Shown: positions 20,021-32,365 of the stretch, one piece after another
How the letters are laid out: every line of letters begins with the position of its first letter
How positions within the stretch are numbered: the stretch's first letter is position 1
Assembly (NCBI RefSeq): GCF_009905375.1
Contig: NC_133647.1
Coordinates: forward strand, 134,225,263-134,289,262
Source of the DNA: Apium graveolens
Taxonomy: Eukaryota > Streptophyta > Magnoliopsida > Apiales > Apiaceae
Direction: 5' to 3'
Length of the DNA stretch: 64,000 nt
The notes under the pieces: model-generated
Databases searched by the model: none
The model's input: the letters and a program-made list of their open reading frames with translations, nothing else
Told to the model about the DNA's origin: nothing
Translations under genes and position numbers: made by a program

Positions 20021-20858
20021 CTAATGAAAATTATCAGATACATAGCCGCATCCGTTATTAAAATACTTTCTCTTTCTCGTAATCTTATCAATTTTACAAC
20101 TTACTTTTAATAAGATGAGACCCGTACAAATGCGTCTATAATCTAAAATAATGACAGGTATCAAGTCACATTATTTAAAAAAAAATTAGAAAATTAATTT
20201 AGAATAATTAACACTACTCTAAAATAATATTTACGAATAAATGAGCTCGTAAGTCGGAACTCTGTCCGGTTTCCATAGCTAATTAATAGCCTCAAAGAAG
20301 AAGGTCCCGAAATTTGTTGGATAGGAACATGATAGGACATTGATCTTCAAAATTGAGGGAAACGAAATATCACATCGTCATTTCTGTAATTATATGTGAC
20401 AGGGAAGTCGTGCTGTCAACTATCGTAATACTCTACTATTTTCTTTTTCTATGTTACCTGCAAATTATTGTGAGGTTGATGCAGCACATCACATGTGTTA
20501 AACGTTTCAAGTTGACAAAACAGGTGTCGGGTTGTATTATGTCGATCTTAATTTAGCGAAAAAACAAAAGATCGGACATAGGCCGATTCCTTCAATTTCA
20601 ATATTTTGGATATTTTTGGTTCTGAAAAAATTTATTGATTTCATTTTAAAAAATTGAAAATTTTTGTAAGAGATTTTTACATAAATATCCAAATTGTAGA
20701 AAATATTTGTAAAAATACGGATCAACCTTATTTGCAACCAAATATGCTTCAACCTTATATGCAATTCACGTCCGTATTTTTGTTAATATTTTCATAAAAA
20801 GTGGTGTTTTTGGTAAATTCCCTTTTATAATATTTTTATATCGAATATGTTATCTAAA
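20021..20858. other. Intergenic AT-rich sequence
   Basis: No convincing ORF, terminal repeats or RNA gene is seen. Short open frames here lack codon character. Confidence 0.5.
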
Positions 20859-20870
20859 CCGAAATATTGT

Positions 20871-21100
20871 CACCCGTAAAGGTTGGCTCAGTTAGTTAAA
20901 AAGGAGATAACTATCATTTTGGTCAAAGATTCGAATCCCACGGGAGAAGAATTTATAATTATACCTACCGGGTCGTAGCATGTCACTTAAATGCGGTTTA
21001 CCTTCATTCACGTGGTTTTGCAGGTTATTGCGGAAGCCGTACAGTTTACCCAATGCGCACCGAAGGGTAGCGGCTACGGGTTATCTACGATAAAAAAATA
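20871..21100 (+). mobile_element. tRNA-derived SINE (Au-like)
   Basis: It has an A-box-like GGTTGGCTCAGTTAGTTAA (20881 onward) and a B-box-like GGTCAAAGATTCGAATCCC (20921-20939). The body includes GTTTACCCAATGCGCACCG and AGGGTAGCGGCTACGGGT, typical of the plant Au SINE family, and it ends in an A-run. It is flanked by a 12-bp target duplication, CCGAAATATTGT (20859-20870) and CCGAAACATTGT (21101-21112), with one mismatch. Confidence 0.9.
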
Positions 21101-21112
21101 CCGAAACATTGT

Positions 21113-22323
21113 CGATTTGATTTCAACTAGTATACTAATGATGCACTTCGCAACGACTTTATAATATTATTCTGTATTTTTTAAAAATATTTGAAAACAT
21201 GTTTTGAAATTATATGAATAAAAAATATTTTTAAAATCGTATTATGAGTTTTTTATTTTCAATTTTCATATTGGTTATACTAAAAGGGTTTGTCGGGCAC
21301 ATGTTAAGCACTAAAACTTACAAAAATTTAGAGTGTTTTAATTGATATATTTGTTGTAAATGAGGTGGATCCATTATCATTAAAAAATATTAGCCAATTA
21401 AAATAAGTTAAAATTATAAAAATTTGTGTTTAGTTTGTGTTCTTGACCTACCATAAAAAAACTGATACTAAAATTTTGGACAAGTATAGACATCTAAAAA
21501 ATTGCTCCCACATAAAACATGAAAACTCCGGCCGAGTAGTTTCAACGAATCTCTTGTTCTGGAATCTAAATAATTTTTTTGACAAACTTATTAAAAAACA
21601 TTTGACTTGAAAATAGTTTTAGGAAAATATTAAGTTTGTAATTTGAGTTTTAAATAAGTTAAATAAAAAATTTTCTAATTTAATTATTTGAAATTTCGAG
21701 AAGATTAGAATAATATATTGAGACGATACGCGAGATTCTAACTCGAATCTTATAATATTTTTTTACCATATTTTTAAAAAAAATATTAAAAACCATGTTT
21801 TTAAGTAAAACAACTAAAAATAATTTTTTATATGACATTAAGTTTTTTTAAAAATATAAATTGTGTGAAATTTTTATATAATATAAAAATAGACAGTTGT
21901 TTAACAATTTCATTATTTTAATATTACAATTCTTTTAAACAGTCTCCCATTTTTCAAATTAGAAACACATATGTTTAATCCATTACAAATCTTCAAATAG
22001 ACTTTCATTTATTTATTTTTCATATTTCCAAATTTGAAACTGACCAAATCATTTTATATTTTCTTTTCAAAATTCACTTACAAATTGTGAATTTTCGTTT
22101 TTTCGAAAAAACACTCAACTCCAACATTTATTTTTATTTCATAACATAATTTCATTTTTTTATGATTTCCATTCCATTAATCATATTCTCAATCATTAAA
22201 GAAAATTAAATACGTTTCTACCAGACAAAGTGACACTTCATCATCAGACTCGTATATATAACATTTATTCACCTTTTTAGCGGAGCTCTCGATTTTTTAT
22301 ATGCAACCATATCCACTAATTCA
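21113..22323. other. AT-rich intergenic stretch without genes
   Basis: Long A and T runs with no ORF beyond about 60 codons and no clear terminal repeats. Nothing is assigned. Confidence 0.5.
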
Positions 22324-22612
22324 GTACCAATTAGAGCTGGCCAAACGAGCGGTTTGGCTCGGCCCGTTCGTAATTCGGCTCGCCAAAATTCGTATAATTC
22401 GGCTCGTAAACGAACGAATAATTATTCGGCTCAAATCGTCTAGTCTAACGAACCGAACACGAATATCATTTTGTGAAACCGGAACCGGCCCGGAACCGAC
22501 CGGCCCGGACCGGTTAATTCGTAACCGAATTGAAAATCTGAAAGCAAGTGAACCGCGAATAATTCGTTCGGCCCGCGAATTATTCGTTCGTCTGAACAAC
22601 AGGCATGCCTCA

Positions 22613-22664
22613 TTCGTTCGTTCGTTCGTTCGTTCGTTCGTTCGTTCGTTCGTTCGTTCGTTCG
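22613..22664. repeat. (TTCG)13 microsatellite in hAT subterminal region
   Basis: Thirteen uninterrupted TTCG units, apparently expanded from the subterminal ATTCGTTCG motif. A related but imperfect CATTCATTCGTTATTCG array lies at about 25689-25800 at the other end. Confidence 0.95.
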
Positions 22665-23108
22665 GCACGCCTCATTCGCCAACTACCTGCACTGCACGGC
22701 TGCTCTGCTCTGCTCCATCACCAACGGCCTCTGCTCCTCCAACGTTCACCTTCAAGCTTCAACGGTCACCTTACTTATAAATATTTCTCTCTCTCTCTCA
22801 ATTTCTTCCACTCTTAATCTCTCTCGATCTCTCTCTTTCTTTCACTCTTAATCTCTCTGAATCTTTTTCTTTCACTCTTTCACCTCTTCAACTCCCCGAA
22901 CTACAGTCGTCAACACTATCACACTTAACTCAACTCACGTCTCACATTCACACACTTAACTCAACTCACATTCACATACTCAACTCACATAATCACAAAA
23001 ATCCGGCAAGGCAAGGCGACGAAATAATCCGGCAGAACTCTAAAAAAATCAGGCAAGGCAAAATTATCCGGCGAAACTTTCAAAAAATCAGGCAGGCATA
23101 TTAAGAAA

Positions 23109-25141
23109 ATGGAAGAAGGAAGGGGCACACAGTCATCCCAAGGCTCGAGTCAAGCAAATATGATGCGACCCCCTCGACCCGAAGCTGGTAAGAATTCTAT
23201 GAATTTTATGTTTTTTCTTAAATTCTATGATCAAGTGTTGAATTTTATGTTTTTTCTTCACTCTAAAGGAGCCGGTACCGGTACACTTGATCGGCACTTG
23301 AGAACTCAACACGGAATTACGAAACAAAGTCACGAAAGTGGAGAGGCGCGCGGAGAATCACCGCAACAAATACAAATTGGTGGTTTCGTGACATCGTCTC
23401 CCGGTGGAGGTATCCCTTTCCACTATAGTAGAGATAAAATGATTGAATCATTTGCTACTTATGTTACACTAGACGAGTTACCTTTTTCTCACGGCGAGTG
23501 TCCGAATTTAGAACAAATGATGAAAGAATCAATAAACCCGGCATTTAAAAGAATTCCTAGGAACACGCTTAAACGTCACACACAAAAACAATATTATAGT
23601 CAACGAGCACAATTAATTGAATTTTTTCGTGATTATAATGGCATGGTTTCTTTAACTAGTGATTGTTGGAGTTCGAGTTGCGGCGAACCATTTATTTGTG
23701 TTACTGTTCATTGGATTGATTCAGATTATTTTTTACAAAAACGAATAATTGCCTTTGATGTTATGGACGAGTCACACACGGGTTATAACATAAAGACGCG
23801 AATAGTCGATACTATTAACGAATTTAATTTGCAACACAAGGTGTTTACTATTTCTTTAGATAATGCTTCGGCAAATGATAAAGCTATTTACTATATTGCA
23901 CAAGATATTCCTACTACTTTAGATGGTATTTTCTTGCATGTTAGATGTTGTGCACACATAATCAACTTATCGGCTCAAAAGGGTATTCAACAAATAATCA
24001 AATTTTTAGCACCTATTAGAAAAATAATTAAGTATTTACGTATAGCACACACTTTAAAGAGACAGTATAAAAAATTGTGTAGAGAAAATGGATTAATACC
24101 CAAAAAATGGGGAATTGATTGTCCCACGAGATGGAGTTCGACTTATAAATTAATATGCGAGGCAATTAAATATAAGGTAGTTATCACCGAGTTATATAAT
24201 TCCGATCCAAGAAATCAAGTGGAGGGTAGACTTATTACCGAAAATGAATGGGACTTGGCAATTAGGGTACGTGATTTGCTTGACTGTTATGCACGTGGTA
24301 CTAAGATATTTTCTTACGTTTACGAGCCAAATGTACATCTTGTTATTATTGAGTGTGTTAATATTGTTACTACTTTAAAAGCATATGAAACCGATCCTTC
24401 TTTCGGTGCAATCATTGTTGGCATGAAAAAAAGTGGATAGAATATTTTACCGAATTTCCTTATATTTATGGTGTTGCATGTCTTCTTGATCCCGGTGTTA
24501 GGAAGGAAGGTTTAGAAAATATGTTGGAACATTATTACTCGGTGTTAGGAGTTTCATATAATCACGTGCTTTATGTTACTCAGTGTTTAGATTTATTATG
24601 CCGTCTTATAGATCTATATACTCTTAAAACTCAAAATGTTATACCACCTAAGACTAGTAATTCTAGTAGGTTTAATAGTACAATGCTTGGTATCCTAACT
24701 AAAAAACAGAAGGCTCGTATATCCACTGGATCTACATCACCTGTAACTTCATTTAGCATGACTAGAGAGTTTTTTTCATATAACTATGAGTTGGATGAGG
24801 ATTTTTCAATACTAACATGGTGGAAGAATCATGAGAACCAATTTCCGGTATTAGCTAAAATTGCAAGGGATATTTTAGTAGTTCCCGCCTCTACAATTGC
24901 TTCCGAGTCCGCTTTTAGTGCCGGTAGAAGAGTGTTGGACGAGAAGAGATCAAGTCTTGCACCGGACGTGGTCAAGATATGTGTTTGCAAAAAGGATTGG
25001 GATCAAGCGGCAAAGAGACAACAAGGGATGAAAAAAGATGACTCGGACGAAGAAGAAGAGGATACTTGGATGACGATGGACACTTCATCGGAATCGGGCA
25101 TGTCAGGGAACGATCCACGAGAACAAGAAGAATTTGAATAG
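23109..25141 (+). pseudogene. hAT transposase (RICESLEEPER/Ac-type), frameshifted
   Basis: A frame of 443 codons (23109-24440) is followed, after a one-base frameshift in an A7 run at about 24425-24431, by the rest of the protein to 25141. The N-terminus has only the second half of a BED zinc finger (GTGTLDRHLRTQH; the leading Cys pair is missing). An 81-bp GT-AG segment (23188-23268), multiple of three, may be an intron. The catalytic core follows: LTSDCWSSSCGEPFICVTVHW (first Asp), FTISLDNASAND (second Asp) and RCCAHIINL. The C-terminal hAT dimerisation domain is complete (FSILTWWKNHENQFPVLAKIA, ASESAFSAGRRVLDEKRSSL). The enzyme would cut and paste the element; frameshift and broken BED finger suggest it is inactive. 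Confidence 0.9.
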
Positions 25142-25680
25142 TTGATAAAATATTTTTGCCATGTATTTGTAGAATTTGTTAGATTTTGTATTTTATTTAA
25201 AATGTAAACACGATTTGTTCCGTTTTTTTAGAGAGGAGTCCTCTCGAATCAATTGTAACATTTTTTATAATTAATAAAATTTATAGAGGTACCGTCCTCT
25301 TTTCCTTTTGTAACATACTAATTCATTTGCAAAAACTAACTTTATTTTTTAAAACTAACAAATTTAATTTTCAAAACTAACTTTTTAAAAATATGATTAA
25401 AAATAAAATTTTACTAATTTAATAATATAATGTTAATCGATGATAATCTTTTTCAATATAAGGAAATGTAAATAAAAAACAAAAAACAAAAAAAATAAAA
25501 TAAAAATAGAAATTCACTGAAACATAAATGCAAAAATATAGTTGAATGTACAAATAAAAATCAAAATATAAAAAAATCTAGTACATTGTACTAAATAAAA
25601 AACAAAACATAAATTTTCTTTAGTACACGATGCAGGCACGTGGCGGCGCCACACCCAACCCCCAACCCAACCCGACACAA
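25142..25680. other. hAT 3' untranslated and AT-rich spacer
   Basis: Follows the transposase stop and contains AATTAATAAAATT polyadenylation-like sequence at about 25270. No other feature is seen before the subterminal repeats. Confidence 0.5.
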
Positions 25681-27085
25681 TTCTATTCGTTATTCGCCAT
25701 TCATTCGCCTATTCATTCATTCATTCGTTATTCGTTATTCGCCTATTCATTCATTCATTCGTTATTCGCCTGTTCATTCGTTTATTCGTCTGTTCGTCAA
25801 ATTCGTTCTATTCGCGATCCGTTCATGGTTTCATATTCCTTCTAACCGGCCCGGCACGACACGGCACGCTCTACTTTACGGGCCGTCCACGATCTACCTG
25901 GATAATGAACCAGACCGCCGGAAATTCGGCCCGGCCCGCACGGACACACCGTTTGGCCGGCTCTAGTACCAATATTGTATGATTCATTATTCTACATATC
26001 TCAATATACGAGAAAATTTATTAAAAAAAACGTCATTTGTTTTCTCAAACTCCAATTTTATATGTTTTAACCCTTCCCACATGCAGGCAGGTGTAGAGAT
26101 ACACAAAAAACACGTCTGACAGGATTTTATCAGAACATTAAAAAGCCCATTTTTTTAAAACAAATTGGGCCTGACTTTTTTAAAAATTAGGTTGTGTCGA
26201 GATTCCTCAGAAATGTAAGACCCGTTTTAGGCCCGCGGGCCGGGCCTGGCCGTATTGGACCAAACCGGCTTTTATTCGGACTTTTTATTTATATATTATG
26301 TTATTCCCTAACAATACAACAAGAATTACAGAAGGAGGGTTGAATGTAATTCTGGCCACTTTTTCAAGATTTTAAAACAATTCTACTCGATATATATATA
26401 AGTGTTTGATTTGTAGAGTGCGGAATGAAAGAGTTATATAAATCAAAACACAAAGTAATCAAAACACAAACTTTTAAAACTTTCCGGTGGATTTGAAAGT
26501 ATCCACCAAATATATATATCGAATGAGAACCCTGTGAAACTTGAATAGCTCACAGCTGCTTACAAGTAGAATAAACAAACTATAGAGAAATTCTTGACAA
26601 GTACAGCTTTTTCTATCTCTCTTTAAAATGTGTTTTCTTAGTTTAGTGTTCTACAAGCTACAATTGGTTTATATATCACCAAGTTTACATGACAATAAGA
26701 CAAGATAATAAAACAAAACATATCTAGTCTAACTCCATGCTGCTTCACTACTCTATTCCAGCATCTTTGAATATCTTCACAATTGCATGAAAATTGTAAT
26801 GCTTCTTTGTTCTCAATTTCCTGCTTAACAGGCTGCCACATTCCTTTTTCAAACACCCGATGCATGTGACTGTGTTGTCACTGTCAACAGATATTTGAAT
26901 TTGATCATCCGTCGGGTACATGCTTGTCATCCGTCGGTAGCTTTGTTGATCATCCGTCGGCTAGTTTTGTTGATCATCCATCAGGTAGTTATTTGTCACT
27001 TGATTTCATTTCACTTATACAGAATTACAAGACATCTCATATTTACAATTAATCAACCTATTCTGCATATCCACTAGTAGTCAAC

Positions 27086-28419
27086 TGTTAGATATGAATA
27101 CAACACAGAGGGGGGGGGTGAATGTGTTTTGGCTTAAATGTTTGATTTTCGATCGACTTAGGCTTTAGCAGTTGGTTGTTGTTTATGATTTAGTAGAATG
27201 GATGTTAAACATAAATAGCTGTGCAAATATGTAAAACAAAGATCTTCAAAACTCACTTAATTTTATATTAAAAATCAAGCAGTGTTTTGCTACCAAATCT
27301 CTAAGTTCTTATTTTAGAACTTAGCTTCTTTCTTGAGAGAGAACACACACTTTTCTATTCTGATTGTTCTACTTGACTAGAGGACCAGTGTTAACTTTAT
27401 AACTCAGTTAACTGCTGGTTTACACGGTGGATATTAAACATGCTATTAGCTTTTCTAAACTGTCACTTGTCATTTCTATTTATAGAAAATCAAATCTTCC
27501 ATTTCTGGCTTAGCATATCTTTAGCATCCCGTGATTACTTTAATCTCCTCTGTCAGTTAATCTTTGCTATTGATCTTGCACATCTCTCAAGCTGCTTTTT
27601 GTAGACTTGTCAATCCAGCTGTGTGAATTGTTTGTTGATTTACAACCTTGGATATTGAACTGTTCTGTAATTCTGTACTTAGAGAAATTTCTTCACTTCG
27701 AGATCTTCCAATTAAGCTGTAGAGAACTCGACATCTCGATAGGCATGTTGGCTTGTCGATATCTCTGAAACTTCATTGTTAACTTGACTTATCGACAACT
27801 CTGAGTTCTCTAGTGAATTTTGGTTTATCGATAACTCAGAGTTCTCTAATGGACTTTGGCTTATCGATAACTCAGAGTTCTCTAATGAATGTATACTTGT
27901 TGATATCTTTGAGTTTTCGAATGGGCAATTCCCGAGTTTTCTATACCCGGTGGATGTTACTTATCCGTCGAGTAGTGAAGGCTTATCCGTCGAGTAGACA
28001 TTGCTCATCCGTCTAGTAGATATTGCTCATTCGTCGGGTAGATGTTATTTATTCGTCGGTACTCTCTAGAGTTTAAATGACTTCTCGATAAGTCATTCTG
28101 GAGTTCTCGAATGATTTCTCTATAACACTAATTCTGAGACTTGTAGAGATCTTGACTTAGAATGTTTTACACCAAACATATTTATTCAACTCCAAGCTTC
28201 TTCATAATTCTTCTGAGGCATGATCTTCTTGATCTTCTTCCAGATAGAATTCTTAGGCTTGACACTATTTAGAGAAAAATGCTCCAGTCTGCTCCATTTA
28301 CATTTTACAGACATTAAGTGTTACAAGTATGAAATACAGATTAAGGTTACAATACAACTAATCTTAGGGTTGTCAGTATGACTTTGTCTTGTTATAATAT
28401 AGGCATGTCTTGCACAACA
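27086..28419 (-). repeat. 3' LTR of copia B
   Basis: Matches 38023-39357 base for base over almost the whole length. It begins TGTTAGATATG and ends GCACAACA on the + strand. It holds ATCGATAACTCAGAGTTCTC repeats (about 27788-27880) and TTATCCGTCGAGTAG-type repeats (about 27960-28060). Confidence 0.95.
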
Positions 28420-28434
28420 ATCTCCCCCAATTTG
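28420..28434 (-). other. Polypurine tract of copia B
   Basis: On the minus strand it contains TTGGGGGAGAT directly before the 3' LTR, the primer for plus-strand DNA synthesis in Sireviruses. Confidence 0.9.
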
Positions 28435-28560
28435 TGAGAAGATTGCTTATCACAAATTCATGCCTGTTAACAAGACTAACCCCAAGTTAAAGAATGAAAA
28501 TAAAATAATACAAAAGCTGATACAACACTTGTACAATGAATATTTGACAGTTTACAATAC

Positions 28561-28788
28561 TTAAGTAAAGACTGAGCTGTCTGATTCTTTCTCATTTATG
28601 TTCTTAATTTGCACAAGTATTTCCAATTCCTCTAGGATGGGGGTGTCAGTTAGAGCCTCAATTAGTTTCAGAAAATCTGGCTTAGGATATCTAGCTAACA
28701 TCCCTATCCTATAACTTGACAAAGAGCCAGCTTTTATATTCAGAAATCTTCCATCCTTTGATATCCTGCTCTTGCTTGCTGCCTTCAA
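28561..28788 (-). CDS. Short ORF before the polypurine tract of copia B
   Basis: A 75-codon frame ending about 130 bp before the polypurine tract, the same relative place as the C-terminal piece of the third ORF in copia C (54038-54334). It may be the decayed C-terminus of the third ORF of B, since spacer 28789-29559 separates it from the main frame. It has DGRFLNIKAGSLSSYRIGML. No family is recognised. Confidence 0.4.
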   Translation of the reverse strand: MKAASKSRISKDGRFLNIKAGSLSSYRIGMLARYPKPDFLKLIEALTDTPILEELEILVQIKNINEKESDSSVFT

Positions 28789-29559
28789 CTCTTCTGATCT
28801 TCTGATATACTCAGATCATAGATATTGATGATATTATTAGCTCCAGTAATCTTTGACATTCTTCTGAGGCATAATTCTTTGACATCATCTATTATATATT
28901 ACAATCTCCCCCAACTTGTTCATTATGAAATTATGCACAAGTTCTGATTGATGATGTCAAAACTTTAACTAAATGCAGAAACTGCAGAAACCAAAACCAG
29001 TCTTCCCATCAGGTCTTCTTTTGTTGAGTTGCATTTAGATTTATTCAACATCCATTAGCTGTTTTGGCATTTAGATATATTCTCCCCTTTTTGACATTAT
29101 CTCCAGGAAGAAAAAATCCAGCTAAATGCACATTGTTCAAGCTGCTGTCATTGTCCATTTGGAACACTGTCTGCAGCTTCAAGCTTCATTGAGATTCATG
29201 GTGATAAGTTTTAAACAATAGAAGTTTCACTTAGATCTGCAGAAAAATCTGTTAGTGATAAAGATCCTAAGCTCTCTGTTCTTTTGAATAAGTAGTCTCA
29301 CCAATTCTCACTGCACTAGTCTCATGACTTTTGAGAATCAGAGTTCCCTCACAAGGATTACTAAATCCATACATTCATCTACCTCTCCTTTTTCCAGGAA
29401 GGATCCTGCCTCTCTTATTCTTTGTTTTTCACTCAATCTTTTCTCTTATTCTCACATGAAAGGCTCAAATGTTGTTTGACTTACAGAAATAAGAGGTGGC
29501 TGAGAAGAGGTAATCTGTGATCATATGATTAGAGGAAGACCATATAGGGCTAATCATAC

Positions 29560-31548
29560 TCATTTCACCAAAAAATTGAGTGTATAAGCATCTATGACTG
29601 GGGTCACAGTTTGACTCATAGATTGCTCTGTGGTTGTGACAGTGTGTTGTCCTCCACTTATAGTGAGAACCTCCAATGGAATTGGAGAGGATTTGACTGG
29701 GTTACTGTCATGTACACCAGCCTCAAACCTTTGTGCACCTTGCAGAGCACTGTCACATAAATGTGATGAACTTGCCTCTCCCATAACATGGTCATTGGCA
29801 ATTGTACTCCTAGCTTCAACTGTGAAGGCAATTTCAGCTAGGGTTTTGAGGGGAGTTGTTTCTTCTAGAGGAACCTCCAATTTTATTGGAGAGGATTTAG
29901 ATAGCTCTCCCTCAAGAGTACTATCCTCAAACCTATTCATCTGTGAAGATGATTGTGCACATGAAGGTGCAAGAGTGACCATGGGGTCTTCAGTAAAAAC
30001 TGATGAAACCCCCATGTTTGTGATGGTGTCATCAAGGTCTACCCCAGCTAGTAGCCTCTCACCATCTAGATTTTAATTCTGGGTGGTGAGCACAGTTTCA
30101 TGAACTATGTCACTTGAGTGTTGGTGCACTTGAGAATCAAATTCAAGTGCTCTATATGATGAAGAAATTTGGGAGATTAGAGAAGTTTGCTCAGTTGTGA
30201 GTGTTGGAAGCTCCCCCTGAATGGATGAGGGAGCTTCAAGTGATATGCCCTCACTGTGTGTGCCATCCTTATTTATTCTACCATACACTCTAGGTGCAGG
30301 TTGTGCTGACTCAGTACAAGATGCATTGGGGTGAATGCTCTTTTCAATAGATACACCCTGTTGAGAGGATGCATCTAGTAACTGTTTACTCCCCATTTAT
30401 TCAATTGTGCCCTTTTGGGAGGACACAGAGGTGTCTAGAGTGGTCAATTCTGGTAACTTACTCTTCTTTGGTTTCTTGACCAAGGGTGAATCTGGTTCAG
30501 TTTGAAGTGTTTCACTCTTATTTACAACAACAAGGGTTGGTTCCTTTCTCTTCTTTTTACTCACTTCAGTCTTTTGAGAGACTAAAGTGGTTGGATTGCT
30601 AACATCTAGTGGTGTAAAAGAAAGGGCTGCAGCCTTGGAAGGTCCCTGTTGGTGTGCCTGTGTTTGTGCTTCCACAGGCTCAGGAACCATGGCTGAACTA
30701 TCAAATTTAGGAGCCCTCATGTCTAGTATAGGGTAAGGATAAGTCCTGAATCTCTCCAACATAAATGGAGTGATTCTGAGACTCACACTCACCTTATTCT
30801 TTGAAGTAAGTGAGCCAAATATGATTCTGGACACTTGCTTGCAATTGCCAATTCTACTATAATCAATACCAGCTAACAAATGTATGTCATTGACTTTATG
30901 AGCTAAAGTAGACATAATAAACCTTGGCAAAAAGATTTCTTTACCTCTATTCCTCAAAGGCATAGTAAGCCTGGTAGCCAGCTCCTCCAGAATTAGACCT
31001 CCAACATTCAGATGCCTTTTGTGAGCTATTGAGAACACCAACTTCTGCACCACACTTGAGATGTTGTCAAAGCCAGTTTTTCTGCAAGTAAAAGCCCTCA
31101 CTACAGAATCAAACACAAAGGACCATTCCTTCCTAAGGTTTGTTCTGTTCAGGCTTGCCAAGTTGATTGAGCCACTATAGTTGATAAAGTCCATGAATTC
31201 ACTCAGCTCATTTGCAGTTGGCATCTCTCCATAATTCTCAGTTGACAATTCCAGGGCTGTATTCACATCAGCAGCTGAAAACTCAATTTCCTGGCCTCCA
31301 ATTGTGCATGTGACCACCATAGAAGTGACATGCTCTAGAACAACTGTCCTAGTTATAGCTGATGTCCAAAATTCATGAAGAACGTCCAAATACAGCACAT
31401 GACTTGCAGTTAAAGCACCTGCAATGTAGGATTCAGAAAGAAACTTCACAAACCCCTTGAAACTATCAGGGGCTTGGTTAGCATCAAGAAAAGCAATAAA
31501 GTTAGTTCCCTTCTCTGGAATGATATCTCTAACAATGTTTTGTGCCAT
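29560..31548 (-). pseudogene. Third ORF of copia B (position of Sirevirus env-like), two nonsense codons
   Basis: A single reading frame of about 663 codons from the ATG at 31546-31548, interrupted only by stops at 30397-30399 and 30073-30075. The N-terminal 210 residues are globular, with a conserved block TNLRKEWSFVFDSVVRAF near residue 135 that is matched in copia C (HIRKEWSFFFDCITKAF). They are followed by a basic Lys/Pro segment (KKKRKEPT, KKPKKSKLP), then a Ser/Thr-rich low-complexity region. No clear signal peptide or membrane anchor is seen, so calling it an envelope is not supported; the name env-like reflects position only. Function unknown. A TATA-like box lies about 140 bp upstream. 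Confidence 0.72.
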
Positions 31549-31688
31549 TGAAGTGTTTAAAAGTAGTGGGTAAGAAAAAGTTTTGAGAAAAGAGCAAAAA
31601 CGAGAGAGAAATCGCCTTTTGTCTGAAAGCTAGGTCACTTGAGATCTCGAGAAGGTGTAAGTACAGTGTGTGTATCGAGAAGTCTGGG

Positions 31689-31696
31689 TATTTATA
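31689..31696 (-). promoter_or_regulatory. Internal TATA-like box upstream of third ORF, copia B
   Basis: TATAAATA on the minus strand, 141 bp before the ATG of the third ORF. A comparable box lies at a similar distance in copia C, suggesting a separate promoter for this ORF. Confidence 0.55.
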
Positions 31697-31699
31697 GAA

Positions 31700-32365
31700 A
31701 AAGTAAAATACTTATCGAGAAGTCAGATAAACATTTGATATTAAACTTATCGAGAAGTAATTTTAAATATGAAAAAGGTACATTCGAGAAGTCAAGTGAC
31801 TTATCGAGAACTCTGATAAATGCCCAGTTTGTCCAAAAAGGACTGAAATAATTCTAATTTATTTGAATTGAATCAAATTGAAATCAGAATAAATTTTCCA
31901 AAAGTATTTGTCTAAAATAATTCATTGAATTAAATTATTTTAGTTCTGAGTTATTGATAAGTCTCAAAATATCCTTGTCGAGAACTCTGTGAATTAACAC
32001 TATTAGAGAACTCTACATGGTCTTATCGATAAGTCATAATAGAGCTTATCGAGAAGTCATTCGAGAAGCCTGTAGATAGACTTATCGAGGACTCACTCGA
32101 GAACTCTAAAATGACTTGTCGATAAGTCATTTTGACTTATCGAGAACTCAGTTCTCTATACCTTTGAGTACTTTTATTCTGCCTTGTGTTAATTTTACTT
32201 AGAAATTTATATATTCTAAGTTAATTTTTGAGTTTTTAAAGAAAAATAAATATACAGAGATTCTGAAATATTTATAATTCATATTTCAGTTAATTTCCAA
32301 TTAAATCAAACTAGGTTGATTTATTAGAAATTAATCTGCTGCAAAACATTAGCTGAGTTCTTGCC
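31700..32365 (-). other. Spacer between pol and third ORF of copia B with TTATCGAGAAGTC motifs
   Basis: Contains about ten copies of CTTATCGAGAAGTC-like or TTATCGATAAGTC-like oligomers at 31700-32160, related to the TTATCGATAACTC repeats in the LTR. No ORF. Confidence 0.65.

Larger units (their letters stand above)
22332..25965 (+). mobile_element. hAT-superfamily DNA transposon (near-complete)
   Basis: It is bounded by an 8-bp target duplication GTACCAAT (22324-22331 and 25966-25973), the hAT length. Terminal inverted repeats are TAGAGCTGGCCAAACG at left and, reversed, TAGAGCCGGCCAAACG at right (one mismatch). It encodes a BED/hAT transposase (23109-25141) with one frameshift. Subterminal regions (22366-22600 and 25685-25950) are rich in ATTCG and CGAAT motifs, as expected for transposase-binding arrays. 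The 3,634-bp size fits an autonomous hAT. Confidence 0.93.

Noticed and set aside
20871..20945. Possible tRNA gene
   Set aside because: A and B boxes are present but the cloverleaf is not, and the downstream body and duplicated flanks show a SINE.
22321..22817. ORFs with Arg-Thr-Asn-Glu or Arg-Ser-Phe-Val repeats on both strands
   Set aside because: Products of the (TTCG)13 microsatellite and ATTCG subterminal repeats of the hAT element.
26895..27077. Short ORF inside the solo LTR
   Set aside because: Lies in LTR sequence with CATCCGTCGG repeats; no codon character.
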